From: CAYRGY01 sp964424075
GTDB taxonomy: Bacteria > Patescibacteriota > Gracilibacteria > UBA1369
DNA: 64,000 nt
Direction: 5' to 3'
NCBI GenBank assembly: GCA_964424075.1
Contig: CAYRGY010000005.1
Span: 57,874-121,873 of the forward strand
The position numbers were made by a program, and so were the translations under genes. Position 1 is the stretch's first letter. Every line of letters begins with the position of its first letter. Below the pieces are notes generated by a model, which searched no databases, was not told the DNA's origin, and saw nothing but the letters and a program-made list of their open reading frames with translations. Below, in pieces: positions 1 through 7,455 of the stretch.

Positions 1-1854
1 CAATCCAAGCTTTTTGACTATCTAAAGCGAGGAGTAATGGCTCCATACCCCAATATTCAGGCTGTAGAAGCTCAGGTGGCTAAACAGACACATGATTATT
101 ACAATCAACGCAGCGTGAAAATCCCACATGAAATCAATGGGCGATTTGATTATCTCAAAAAGCTAAATGATGCTTTGAAAGACAAAGGACTCGATGCGGA
201 GAGAATGAAAGATTTAGAAAGACAGTCTCGAGATGTAAAGCGCAAATTACGTGATCAGGCCGGGATTACCGGGCACAATAATCTTAAAGATATACTCGAC
301 TCTGGCCATATGAAAAACATGGAAGAAGTTGAATCCGCCAATTACAAATTAGTTGAGCAATTGGACCAGGAAATAGCCAGATTGAGTTCAAAAGAGCATC
401 TCGGTGAGGAAGATCCGGTTGCACCTGTAGCTCCGGAGGATCCCTACCACAAAGAATGGCCAAATGCTCGTGAAGTGGAGTCATATTTCAAGGATTATGT
501 CGGACCACTCAAAGTCAACACCCATTCCAGTCGCTCCTTGATTACTCGGGACGCCAACGGAAAATTTACCGGCAAAACTCTACGTAATGGGACAACGGTG
601 ACCCGAGGAGTGGACGATGCTACAGTAAAAGCTAAACAGGTTCACAATACAGTCTTTATTCAAATAACCCACGATGGCCAGAAATATTGGGTATCGGAAG
701 AATGCTTGGAATATCCCCAAGCTGAATCCGGTCCAAAACCGGTCCCACCGGGCCCCGGACCATCTCCAGGACCATCTCCAGGACCATCTCCAGGACCATC
801 TCCAGGCCCAGAGCCAGGGCCGGAACCGGCTCCGGAAGTTATTCCTACCGGAACTGAAACTATGTCGATTTATGATGCTATTCTGGTGCGTGCCACTAAT
901 GAAACTGCCACTCCGCCATACAGAACTAATTTAAGATTACGCATCAATGACAAAATTAGTAATTCAGTTATCCAAAAGCATAGTGATGGAAGCTACTCAC
1001 TTAGCTATAACATTGCCGATATTTCAGGGCAGAAGGTGTATAGAAGCCTGGAAGAGATGAAAGCAGCCTTGGAAGAAGGAAAATTCTATCAGGATGTTCA
1101 CATTGAAATCCTTAGAAATAAAGCAAAGTGGGAAGTTCATGATTCCAAATTTGATATCGGAAAAGTTGAAAACTTTCAATTTAGTCCACCAAGTCGATTT
1201 GATTTTGTACTAAATTGGAGAGGTCTCCGTGATGGTGCCGGTGATCCGGAAGTCCATGCTGATGTGAAGCCCGACGGTACAATTGCCTATCGAATCAAGA
1301 GGCGTTTCGCCGGTGTCGATGGCAGTGATGTTAGAACCGGAACAGTAGCCAATCCCGACCAATTATTCCGCACTTTGCGACACAATAAGCGTTGGTGTGA
1401 GAAATATCGTAAAAACAGACGTCGCCGACCTGAAGTGTTGGAAAGTGAAAAATTCCTCTATGCTATCACCGAATATAAAGAATGGGCCCAACACGAATCT
1501 TCAATTGGAAGAGTTTATGACATGAGTACTACCACCAGTCATGGATACGCCTCATTACATTTAGATTGGGCCAATGCAGGACATCAGGAGAAAAGCCACA
1601 GATCATGCCTTAATCCGCATTTACAGGTCAAACTACTGCCGAACGGACGATTCCAATACAAGATTAACCGATTCTACAGTCCAAGTCATCGACAGGAACA
1701 TTACGGAACCTCAGGTACTGTTGATTCTTATGACCAATTGATTAACACAATCGGAAATATCCGAAGCAATCCTGACGCTTATCTAAAAACGCCTTATGAT
1801 CAGCTTCCTGTCTGGGAATATGAATCATGGCATAAGCCGGCGAACCCATTTTAA
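1..1854 (+). CDS. Unrecognised repeat-domain protein, probably 5'-truncated by the window edge
   Basis: I do not recognise this protein. The first ATG is at 37, but the frame is open to base 1, and the only purine-rich motif (GGAG, 31-34) lies two bases from that ATG, too close for a normal ribosome binding site. The true start may therefore lie outside the window. From the ATG it is 605 residues: a charged helical N-terminus (about 1-125), a small globular part (about 140-230), a Pro-Gly-Ser linker built on PGPS repeats (about 235-270), and then three copies of a roughly 90-120 residue unit. Each copy has a hydrophobic strand such as LRLRI, FVLNW or LHLDW, a turn of the form [DN]G[RTS], a Y-x-[IL] strand, and a helix of the type DQLxxTL. 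No signal peptide or membrane segment is visible. Its 3' end overlaps the convergent femAB-like gene by 30 bases. Confidence 0.7.
   Translation, partial: QSKLFDYLKRGVMAPYPNIQAVEAQVAKQTHDYYNQRSVKIPHEINGRFDYLKKLNDALKDKGLDAERMKDLERQSRDVKRKLRDQAGITGHNNLKDILDSGHMKNMEEVESANYKLVEQLDQEIARLSSKEHLGEEDPVAPVAPEDPYHKEWPNAREVESYFKDYVGPLKVNTHSSRSLITRDANGKFTGKTLRNGTTVTRGVDDATVKAKQVHNTVFIQITHDGQKYWVSEECLEYPQAESGPKPVPPGPGPSPGPSPGPSPGPSPGPEPGPEPAPEVIPTGTETMSIYDAILVRATNETATPPYRTNLRLRINDKISNSVIQKHSDGSYSLSYNIADISGQKVYRSLEEMKAALEEGKFYQDVHIEILRNKAKWEVHDSKFDIGKVENFQFSPPSRFDFVLNWRGLRDGAGDPEVHADVKPDGTIAYRIKRRFAGVDGSDVRTGTVANPDQLFRTLRHNKRWCEKYRKNRRRRPEVLESEKFLYAITEYKEWAQHESSIGRVYDMSTTTSHGYASLHLDWANAGHQEKSHRSCLNPHLQVKLLPNGRFQYKINRFYSPSHRQEHYGTSGTVDSYDQLINTIGNIRSNPDAYLKTPYDQLPVWEYESWHKPANPF
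757..804. repeat. Four perfect 12-bp tandem repeats (GGACCATCTCCA)
   Basis: Four identical head-to-tail 12-base units encode the Gly-Pro-Ser-Pro linker of the first gene. The unit length is a multiple of three, so slippage would change linker length without shifting the frame. Confidence 0.9.
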
Positions 1855-2841
1855 AAGCCGAATTGCACTATATTCAAGCGGTCTGAACACTCTTTCTTGA
1901 GCAGGCATATAGTCAAATTGTTCTCCACCGAACTTAAGTTTGAACTGTGTGACGCCGGCCCAAGCATGACGAGGATTATTTTCCGGTGCAATTCCCAGAA
2001 AATCATACCATTTCAGCCCCATTTTCCTGGCATCTTGCATCGCTTCCCACTGTAATAGATATGGAGCCATAACATTACGATGCATATTCCCTGAAGCTCC
2101 GAAATAGTAGATTGCCGTATCTCTAAAAAACGTCACTATAGTAGCAGCAATGACATCTCCTTCATAATCCGCCAAATACAGTCTCACCTTTTCCGGGCCC
2201 AAAATCTTCAGCATCTGGCGATAGTATTCTTTATCATGTCCGCTAAAACCGTCTCGCGATGTTGTATCAGTCAAAAGTCGATAAAAATACTCAATATCCT
2301 CTTCCGGATGTTTCGATGCTGCCACTGTAACCCCCTTTTTTTCAGCCAAACGAATATTATAGCGTCCTTTTGGCTTCATTTGAGCCATAATATTCTCTTC
2401 AGAATTGTTCAAATCCACCATTAGAGTATTTTCCGGCTGATAATGCGCATGAGCACTATAAAAACCGTTAAAAACTCGGGTATCTGCCGGTAAGGCAGGA
2501 TCTATCCGCCAAAAAACCGCTTTTTCTCGACGAGCAATTTCCCTTACTTTTCCACATAAAAAACTGAAATTATCGCTACTATAATCAACCAGTGGACCCC
2601 TGGGGCAGTAAAGCCAGCATCTTCCGGCCGGCAGTTTCTGCCGTATAATTAATGCTGAAGCAATAATCCTTCCATCCTCTTCAATCACGATCGGCCAAAA
2701 TTTATCTCGTGCAGCGCTTTTGCTTTGGAATTCGCCCCACTCCCAACTTTGATGAATAGAACCCAATTCATGCGCTTCTACAAAAGCATTATAAGCATCT
2801 TTAGCGCTTGCATGTTCTAATATTCTGACTACTTTTTCCAA
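1825..2841 (-). CDS. FemAB/FemX-family peptidoglycan bridge aminoacyltransferase-like protein
   Basis: FemAB-type enzymes use aminoacyl-tRNA to add amino acids to the peptide stem of lipid II, or (in GNAT relatives) transfer acyl groups to other acceptors. The 338 residues have the usual two-GNAT-lobe layout. The N-terminal lobe contains SWEWGEFQ and WLYCPRGPL (about 30-90); the second lobe has a basic MKPKGRYNIRLAEKKGV segment (about 155-170) and ends in YDFLGIAPENN and FKLKFGG (about 275-305), typical of the family. The start is a TTG codon at 2841 because no ATG lies nearby. The substrate amino acid and acceptor cannot be told from sequence. It lies among several other peptidoglycan genes in this window, which fits an envelope role. 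It is convergent with the first gene. Confidence 0.82.
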   Translation of the reverse strand: MEKVVRILEHASAKDAYNAFVEAHELGSIHQSWEWGEFQSKSAARDKFWPIVIEEDGRIIASALIIRQKLPAGRCWLYCPRGPLVDYSSDNFSFLCGKVREIARREKAVFWRIDPALPADTRVFNGFYSAHAHYQPENTLMVDLNNSEENIMAQMKPKGRYNIRLAEKKGVTVAASKHPEEDIEYFYRLLTDTTSRDGFSGHDKEYYRQMLKILGPEKVRLYLADYEGDVIAATIVTFFRDTAIYYFGASGNMHRNVMAPYLLQWEAMQDARKMGLKWYDFLGIAPENNPRHAWAGVTQFKLKFGGEQFDYMPAQERVFRPLEYSAIRLLKWVRRLMP

Positions 2842-2900
2842 TTTAAGTATTTTATTTTAAGACAAAATGTAGTATAAACATTAAAGAATGCTGATGATAG

Positions 2901-2929
2901 TTGATTTTTATGCGAAAATTTGCTATCAT
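2901..2929 (+). promoter_or_regulatory. Sigma-70-type promoter for the pilin gene
   Basis: TTGATT (2901-2906) and TATCAT (2924-2929) are separated by 17 bases and lie about 30 bases upstream of the pilin ATG. The spacing is ideal and each box is one or two mismatches from consensus. Confidence 0.55.
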
Positions 2930-2961
2930 TAATAGAAATAAAAATCTTAACAAGATAAAAC

Positions 2962-3351
2962 ATGTTAAAACAAAAACTTGCCAAGTATGGTGCTGGCATA
3001 ACTACAGCTTTAGGAAGTTTTCTCTATAGCTACACAGTTTTCGCTCAAGGAACCGGATTTATCAATCCTGGTGACAGTCCTCAAAGAGTAGCAGCTGCTA
3101 CCGGAGGTGAAAGCTCTGCCAGAGCGTTAATCCTTACCATTGTTAACTTTTTCCTAGGATTCCTCGGACTTCTAGCAGTACTTCTGGTTATTTACGGAGG
3201 TATTATGGTGCTAACATCCGGTGGTGAACCTGAAAAAGCTAAGAAAGGTAAAACCATTCTACTTTACGCAGTTATCGGTATTGTGATCATTCTACTATCA
3301 TTCGCTTTCGTCAACACAATCCTTGGTGCTGGTACAGGACAAGATGCATAA
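2962..3351 (+). CDS. Type IV secretion/pilin-like small membrane protein (T4SS_pilin family)
   Basis: A 129-residue membrane protein with the layout of the VirB2/TrbC-like pilins common in Patescibacteria. It has an N-terminal signal-like hydrophobic segment (about 8-28) ending at FAQG, a short Gly/Ser-rich stretch, a strongly hydrophobic helix (about 52-80), the cytoplasmic loop TSGGEPEKAKKGK (about 83-96) and a last hydrophobic helix (about 97-120). The GGEPEKxKKGK loop between two transmembrane helices is the recognisable signature. The gene stands alone, with its own promoter upstream and a rho-independent terminator immediately downstream, suggesting high monocistronic expression as expected for a structural subunit. 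No other T4SS genes are in the window, so whether it builds a filament or serves another purpose is unknown. Confidence 0.75.
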   Translation: MLKQKLAKYGAGITTALGSFLYSYTVFAQGTGFINPGDSPQRVAAATGGESSARALILTIVNFFLGFLGLLAVLLVIYGGIMVLTSGGEPEKAKKGKTILLYAVIGIVIILLSFAFVNTILGAGTGQDA

Positions 3352-3373
3352 GACTACCTAGACAAAAAATAAG

Positions 3374-3399
3374 GACCCATCTATTGGTGGGTCTTTTTT
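3374..3399 (+). terminator. Rho-independent terminator of the pilin gene
   Basis: The inverted repeat GACCCA/TGGGTC (3374-3379 and 3388-3393) with an 8-base loop is followed by six T residues, 22 bases after the pilin stop codon. Confidence 0.85.
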
Positions 3400-3414
3400 G
3401 TATGTGATAAAATA

Positions 3415-3443
3415 TTGACAAAACAGGCTTAATATACGATTAT
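3415..3443 (+). promoter_or_regulatory. Promoter for the Nudix-like gene
   Basis: A consensus TTGACA (3415-3420) is followed after 17 bases by GATTAT (3438-3443), about 20 bases before the ATG. The -10 box matches consensus at four of six positions. Confidence 0.45.
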
Positions 3444-3462
3444 ACACCACTAAAACCCTACC

Positions 3463-4599
3463 ATGAACAAACCTGGAGATAATAGAGACTTACAGACTGA
3501 ATTGTCAGCTCTTGAGCAAAATGAAGAGAATATTCGCTATGCTGCTCTCATCCCTACTTCCATGGGTTATTTGTTGGGACGAGAAGTGAAAAAACGGATT
3601 ATAAACAATAGAATTAAAGAGCATAATCATGCCTTTAGGCAGACTCAGAATGATCTGGGTTTGTCTCGACCCAAAGAATTTGAGGGCAATGATAGGGAAT
3701 CTAGCAGCCAAGATGCTTATCAGATACTACTCGCAAGTTTCCATGACTTAATGGAGGAAAAACAAATAATTAAAGAAATTACTGCCAATGGTATTTATAC
3801 ATTGCCCGGAGGAAGAATGAATCCCGAAGATGGTGGTGATCCGGTTGAAACAATCAAAAGGGAAATCAAAGAGGAATTTCGTATGAGTGTTGTTAATGCT
3901 GATCTAGTTGACATTTTTCATACCGAGGATGATTTAGATCCTCAAAAAAATTGGTATCATGCCATCTATCTTGCCCAAGTAAAAGACCTTTTCCTCAGTT
4001 TTGATCCGGAAGCAAAATCCCGACAGGAGGAAAGATCTGAAAAATACACTATGAGAGGAATAGGCTTTTTAAACACAGATTTTGATCCATCAAACCATCA
4101 TTTTTGCATGTACTATCAAGATCATGTTGTCAAGATTTATCAAAGAATCTTCGATGTTATTGAAAATGTACGCAAGGCACCTAAAATTCAACAAATAATG
4201 GGTGTATATGGAGATAAAAGACAGGAGTTTGCCTGCAAATTAAGTGTTAATAAGGAATTGATTGAAGCTTGGTTCCGCCAAAGAGTAAAAATGAGTAGAG
4301 GAAAAGACAACCCCGAACGTATTCCCCCTTTAGATTTCCGTCTACCCAATTATCGCATCAATTCTGATGGCAGAGCCTCAGAAATATTTTCTGATATAAG
4401 CAGCATGTCAGATCTCCCACCAGCACCACCTTCCACCAATCCTCCTCGCTCTCCCAGAGAAGAAATGGACAGTTTTATTGGTTTCAGAGAGGCATTTGAG
4501 CAGGAATTGGACCTAGTGGTATTCGGTAGAGATTCAGCTTCAGAGCAAAACGTTCTCGATTTTTTACTTCCAAAATATCCTACTCCTAAATCTGAGTAG
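3463..4599 (+). CDS. Nudix-hydrolase-like protein with extra N- and C-terminal regions
   Basis: Nudix enzymes hydrolyse nucleoside diphosphates linked to another group. Residues about 108-141 carry a recognisable Nudix box: LPGG followed, after a longer than usual spacer rich in Pro, Asp and Gly, by ETIKREIKEEF. The REIKEE core holds the metal-binding glutamates, but the glycine that normally follows is Phe-Arg. The 378-residue length is well above a typical Nudix protein (about 150). Residues 1-95 form a charged helical region and about 235-378 are an unassigned tail containing a proline-rich stretch near 325-340. The gene has its own promoter and ends just before the oppositely oriented tRNA-Pro. 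The substrate cannot be guessed, and the altered box leaves catalytic activity open. Confidence 0.68.
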   Translation: MNKPGDNRDLQTELSALEQNEENIRYAALIPTSMGYLLGREVKKRIINNRIKEHNHAFRQTQNDLGLSRPKEFEGNDRESSSQDAYQILLASFHDLMEEKQIIKEITANGIYTLPGGRMNPEDGGDPVETIKREIKEEFRMSVVNADLVDIFHTEDDLDPQKNWYHAIYLAQVKDLFLSFDPEAKSRQEERSEKYTMRGIGFLNTDFDPSNHHFCMYYQDHVVKIYQRIFDVIENVRKAPKIQQIMGVYGDKRQEFACKLSVNKELIEAWFRQRVKMSRGKDNPERIPPLDFRLPNYRINSDGRASEIFSDISSMSDLPPAPPSTNPPRSPREEMDSFIGFREAFEQELDLVVFGRDSASEQNVLDFLLPKYPTPKSE

Positions 4600-4608
4600 T
4601 ATACCAAC

Positions 4609-4685
4609 TGGTCGGGGTGAGAGGGCTCGAACCTCCGACCTCATGGTCCCAAACCATGCGCGCTAGCCAACTGCGCCACACCCCG
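4609..4685 (-). tRNA. tRNA-Pro (anticodon UGG)
   Basis: On the minus strand the gene starts CGGGGTG at 4685, pairs with CACCCCG, has anticodon stem CATGG/CCATG around a TTTGGGA loop (anticodon TGG) and a T-arm containing GGTTCGAGCC. The discriminator A and an encoded CCA occupy 4612 and 4611-4609. Length is 77 bases with CCA. Confidence 0.95.
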
Positions 4686-4806
4686 CTATATGCAATTTCG
4701 CACCGCACTTCGCCTGCGCTCATGCGTAGCCACTGAATTTTAGGGCAAGCCGCTATAAGAGTCAAATCTATTCTAATTGTAATTTTAGGGCTATTTATGA
4801 GAGAAT

Positions 4807-5340
4807 ATGCTCATGCAGGAATTAGCGAGCCAAATCAGAAACAAGCCATTAATTTCTTTGGAAGAAAAGCCTCTTGCTACTATCAGACGTCCACTTTTTA
4901 ACATTCAAAATGGTCAGGTCTTGGCCTTTTTGATTAATCAGCCTCAAGCAAACATCTTGGTTCCGCTTGATATCAAACATTGGCGCAAAGATTTTGTTCA
5001 GTTGGAACACGACTATGAATTTCATACTATCGATGAAATAGTCAGACTTAGTCAGGCCAATAGCTTAAATAACCGCATCCTAGGCAAAAAAGTAAAAACT
5101 GAATCCGGCCAATTTTTAGGATATGTTACTGATTATTTGGTAGATACTCGAAAATACTTTTTAACCAGTATTTTTATTCATCGCAAACTTCTCGGTATAT
5201 TAAAAGTTTCACGAAAAATAGTTTCCATAAAGTCAATAGTTGAAATTACCGCCAATTGGATAATCGTGCGGGATTCCCACCAAATAAAAGTGAATTTTCT
5301 GAAGAAAAAAACAGCCAATTGGGAAAATCAACCAGCCTAA
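4807..5340 (+). CDS. PRC-barrel domain protein
   Basis: A 177-residue soluble protein with two PRC-barrel-like halves. The first (about 18-85) covers the LATIRRPLFNIQNGQVLAFLI and ILVPLDIKHW strands. The second (about 93-165) has the diagnostic ILGKKVKTESGQFLGYVTDY strand-turn-strand, then YFLTSIFIHRK and a closing IIVRD strand. PRC-barrels occur in the ribosome maturation factor RimM and in photosystem H subunits, and as stand-alone proteins of unknown role that may bind RNA or membranes. A GAGAG motif sits just upstream of the ATG. The gene overlaps the 3' end of convergent ybeY by four bases. Specific function is not assignable. Confidence 0.72.
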   Translation: MLMQELASQIRNKPLISLEEKPLATIRRPLFNIQNGQVLAFLINQPQANILVPLDIKHWRKDFVQLEHDYEFHTIDEIVRLSQANSLNNRILGKKVKTESGQFLGYVTDYLVDTRKYFLTSIFIHRKLLGILKVSRKIVSIKSIVEITANWIIVRDSHQIKVNFLKKKTANWENQPA

Positions 5341-5810
5341 TTCCTTTGAATAATTAAATCCTGCAAGTCGTACATCTGCTCATATTCCGCTTCTGATTGA
5401 TGATCCAAACCGATAATATGCAAAAATCCATGGATAAATAGGAATAATAGCTCTGATTTTAGATTATTTTTTAACTTTTTAGCCTGATTCCTCGCCGTAT
5501 CCATCGAGATTACTATTTGTCCAATTAAATCACTATGGCCGGGAAATTGCCTTTCACGCATAAAAGAAAATGACAGCACATCTGTCGGCTTATTCTTATT
5601 ATTATATATATAATTCAATTGCTGAATATCATCATCATCAGTTATTACCAACTCAATTATCCCCGTCTTAAGTCCATAGAATTGCTTCAATTCTGCCAAC
5701 TCTTTTGCTTCTGCAATCACTTGCAAAGCCTTTCTCAAAACGGCCTCAAATTCCCGATTTTTCAGATAGCATGGCTCTACTCTTTTGATGTCCAACTTAA
5801 TGATTTGCAT
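5337..5810 (-). CDS. ybeY: Endoribonuclease YbeY (rRNA maturation factor)
   Basis: YbeY is a zinc-dependent single-strand endoribonuclease needed for 16S rRNA 3'-end processing and ribosome quality control. The signature zinc motif HGFLHIIGLDH (three histidines in an H-x3-H-x5-H pattern) is present near residue 130, and the preceding TDVLSFSF segment is also typical. At 157 residues the length is normal. The start overlaps the upstream SpoU methyltransferase by 14 bases on the same strand, so the two RNA-modification/processing genes are probably translated from one message. Confidence 0.93.
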   Translation of the reverse strand: MQIIKLDIKRVEPCYLKNREFEAVLRKALQVIAEAKELAELKQFYGLKTGIIELVITDDDDIQQLNYIYNNKNKPTDVLSFSFMRERQFPGHSDLIGQIVISMDTARNQAKKLKNNLKSELLFLFIHGFLHIIGLDHQSEAEYEQMYDLQDLIIQRN

Positions 5811-6345
5811 AAAATTGTTCAGAAATTTTATAAAGACATACAGCTAGGGCATTAGATACATTAAGTGAATTAGCCCTTCCTCTCATAGGAATAAAGATTG
5901 CCTGATCTACATATTTCATAACTTCATCACTCACTCCCTCCACTTCATTTCCGATTATAAGCGCTAACGGAAACTGATATTCTAGCTGGTCATATTGTAT
6001 CTTTTGGTCAGTTATTTCCAGCGCATATATTTTTAGTCCCCTTTTCTTGAGACTTCGCACACATTCTTCGCTGGACTCAAAATATTCAAATTCCACTGTA
6101 TTCGTAGCACCCAGGGCCACTTTCTCAATTTCCACATTGGGAGGGCAACCGCTGATGCCACAAAGGCAGATTTTCTCCAATAAAACTGCATCAGAAGTAC
6201 GAAATATCGATCCCAAATTATAGAGACTTCTTATATTGTCAGCCACAACAGTAACAGGCATTTTGGCCTTACTTTTGACCTCTTCAATGCTTGGCTTGGA
6301 GTTTTGAATCTCCTGAAAGGTTAACTTGCGCGCTATCTGTCTCAC
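5797..6345 (-). CDS. SpoU/TrmH-family RNA 2'-O-methyltransferase
   Basis: SpoU enzymes methylate ribose 2'-OH groups in rRNA or tRNA using S-adenosylmethionine bound in a C-terminal trefoil knot. All three family motifs are visible: NIRSLYNLGSIFRTSDA (about 38-54), ALIIGNEVEGVSDE (about 129-142) and IPMRGRANSLNVSNALAV (about 152-169). The 182-residue length fits a minimal SPOUT protein without an extra RNA-binding domain. The ATG at 6345 lies 62 bases inside the end of the upstream SLH gene; a later Met (residue 29) would remove that overlap but would cut close to the first motif. Target nucleotide unknown. Confidence 0.88.
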   Translation of the reverse strand: MRQIARKLTFQEIQNSKPSIEEVKSKAKMPVTVVADNIRSLYNLGSIFRTSDAVLLEKICLCGISGCPPNVEIEKVALGATNTVEFEYFESSEECVRSLKKRGLKIYALEITDQKIQYDQLEYQFPLALIIGNEVEGVSDEVMKYVDQAIFIPMRGRANSLNVSNALAVCLYKISEQFYANH

Positions 6346-7024
6346 CGTTATTTGCTAAATATACATTGGTGTTTTCCAGCATAATCTGAAGTTCTTGAGC
6401 AGTTATACCCTGGTCGGGATTAAAACTCCCGCTTGTTGAGATTATTTGCTTTTCTGCACCTGCCACAATATATCTGGCTTTCCACCATTCGTCCAAGCTA
6501 GTTGCTAAATTGGCCACCAATTGCATGGATTCTGAACTAGCTGCCAATTGATTGTAGCTATTCTCCAATCCTAACCATTCTTGACTCATTTCAAATTTTT
6601 CCCTCCAGGAAATCAAATCAGCAGCGCCCATCACTATTTTTAAAGCTTCCACTTTAGTAATCCCATTTTGTGGCTTGAAAGGGCTATTTGTCTCGGCATA
6701 GTAGCCACTAATTAAGCCCAATTTAGTCGCCAAATTAATTGACTGATAAGCCGGATGGGCAGGATAGACATCCGGAAAAAGAATTAGCGGCTCCATTCTA
6801 TATTCAACAAAATCTGTCCTGGCCAGAAAATCAAACAAACAAAATTCCAATTCAATATCACAACTTTGCAAATAATCACCCCTTCTAGTTTCAAGCTCAA
6901 AATACTTCACTATCTGATCGACAGCCTCTCCCCTATTCAGCATAACTTGAGCCTGTGCTGCATAAACTGGAAATAATACGGTCAACAATACTACTATAGT
7001 CTGTATTATATTTTTTATTTTCAT
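6284..7024 (-). CDS. Secreted S-layer-homology (SLH) domain protein
   Basis: The 246 residues start with a clear signal peptide (about 1-25, ending AAQAQ). Next come SLH-type modules that anchor proteins to cell-wall polymers. The best match is about 82-138, with FPDVYPAHPAYQSI, TKLGLISGY, FKPQNGITKVEALKI spread along it; a second, weaker module near 190-225 includes ARYIVAGAEKQIIS and FNPDQGITAQELQIML. There is no other recognisable domain, so it may be a small S-layer-associated protein. It is transcribed away from the operator-rich region 7025-7455 and is therefore a candidate member of the regulon of the HTH protein on the other side. Confidence 0.8.
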   Translation of the reverse strand: MKIKNIIQTIVVLLTVLFPVYAAQAQVMLNRGEAVDQIVKYFELETRRGDYLQSCDIELEFCLFDFLARTDFVEYRMEPLILFPDVYPAHPAYQSINLATKLGLISGYYAETNSPFKPQNGITKVEALKIVMGAADLISWREKFEMSQEWLGLENSYNQLAASSESMQLVANLATSLDEWWKARYIVAGAEKQIISTSGSFNPDQGITAQELQIMLENTNVYLANNGETDSAQVNLSGDSKLQAKH

Positions 7025-7045
7025 TTCATAATAAGTGACCTGACA

Positions 7046-7074
7046 ATTATATAAGTCCTCAAGCCATAAAACAA
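7046..7074 (-). promoter_or_regulatory. Promoter for the SLH gene
   Basis: Read on the minus strand, TTGTTT (7074-7069) and a consensus TATAAT (7051-7046) are 17 bases apart. They lie 22 bases upstream of the SLH start codon. The first TGTCTA half-site of the operator array begins 27 bases upstream of the -35 box. Confidence 0.6.
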
Positions 7075-7100
7075 GATAATAACAGTATCAATGTCAAAAC

Positions 7101-7412
7101 TGTCTACTGATACTTATCAGATTTTGTCTACGCAGTAGACATTTAAGTTTTATTTATAATAAAACGAATTTAGATTTTAGTGTCGACAAGGTAGACAATC
7201 TCAAGTCGACAGCTTTGTCCAGTCTATAGACACAAGTTGTCAGTCTATTCTTCAAAAAGCTTATTAAAAAGCCAAAAAGATTCTAATTTTACCATAGCTT
7301 GTCACTGTCTACTTCAGCGACAAATGTCTATAGACAAGTAGACAATTGTCTATAGACAAAGTTAAATATGGCTGAATTAAAATAAATATAAGTAGACACT
7401 TGTCTATAGACA
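7101..7412. promoter_or_regulatory. Operator array: 14 TGTCTA/TAGACA half-sites, three perfect TGTCTATAGACA palindromes
   Basis: Exact hexamers TGTCTA or TAGACA begin at 7101, 7125, 7136, 7192, 7227, 7306, 7325, 7331, 7339, 7347, 7353, 7393, 7401 and 7407; chance would give well under one in this length. They form perfect 12-base palindromes at 7325-7336, 7347-7358 and 7401-7412, a one-mismatch copy at 7221-7232, and a spaced palindrome TGTCTACGCAGTAGACA at 7125-7141. The two central palindromes repeat at 22 bases, about two helical turns. The last palindrome covers the -35 box of the downstream HTH gene. GTCGAC variants occur at 7182-7187 and 7205-7210. The region 7025-7455 contains no gene. 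The likely ligand is the adjacent HTH protein, by inference. Confidence 0.85.
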
Positions 7413-7436
7413 AGTGGACAATTGTCTTGTTATAAT
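7407..7436 (+). promoter_or_regulatory. Promoter of the HTH-coiled-coil-membrane-anchor gene, embedded in the operators
   Basis: TAGACA (7407-7412) and a perfect TATAAT (7431-7436) are 18 bases apart. Transcription would begin near 7443, about 13 bases before the ATG at 7456. The -35 hexamer is the right half of palindrome 7401-7412, so a bound regulator would exclude RNA polymerase. Confidence 0.65.
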
Positions 7437-7455
7437 CTGGACGAATAACATCCAA

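Noticed and set aside
7414..7455. GTG start extending the HTH protein by 14 residues
   Set aside because: The -10 box TATAAT (7431-7436) would fall within the coding sequence, and the added residues are unlike any HTH N-terminus; the ATG at 7456 is preferred.
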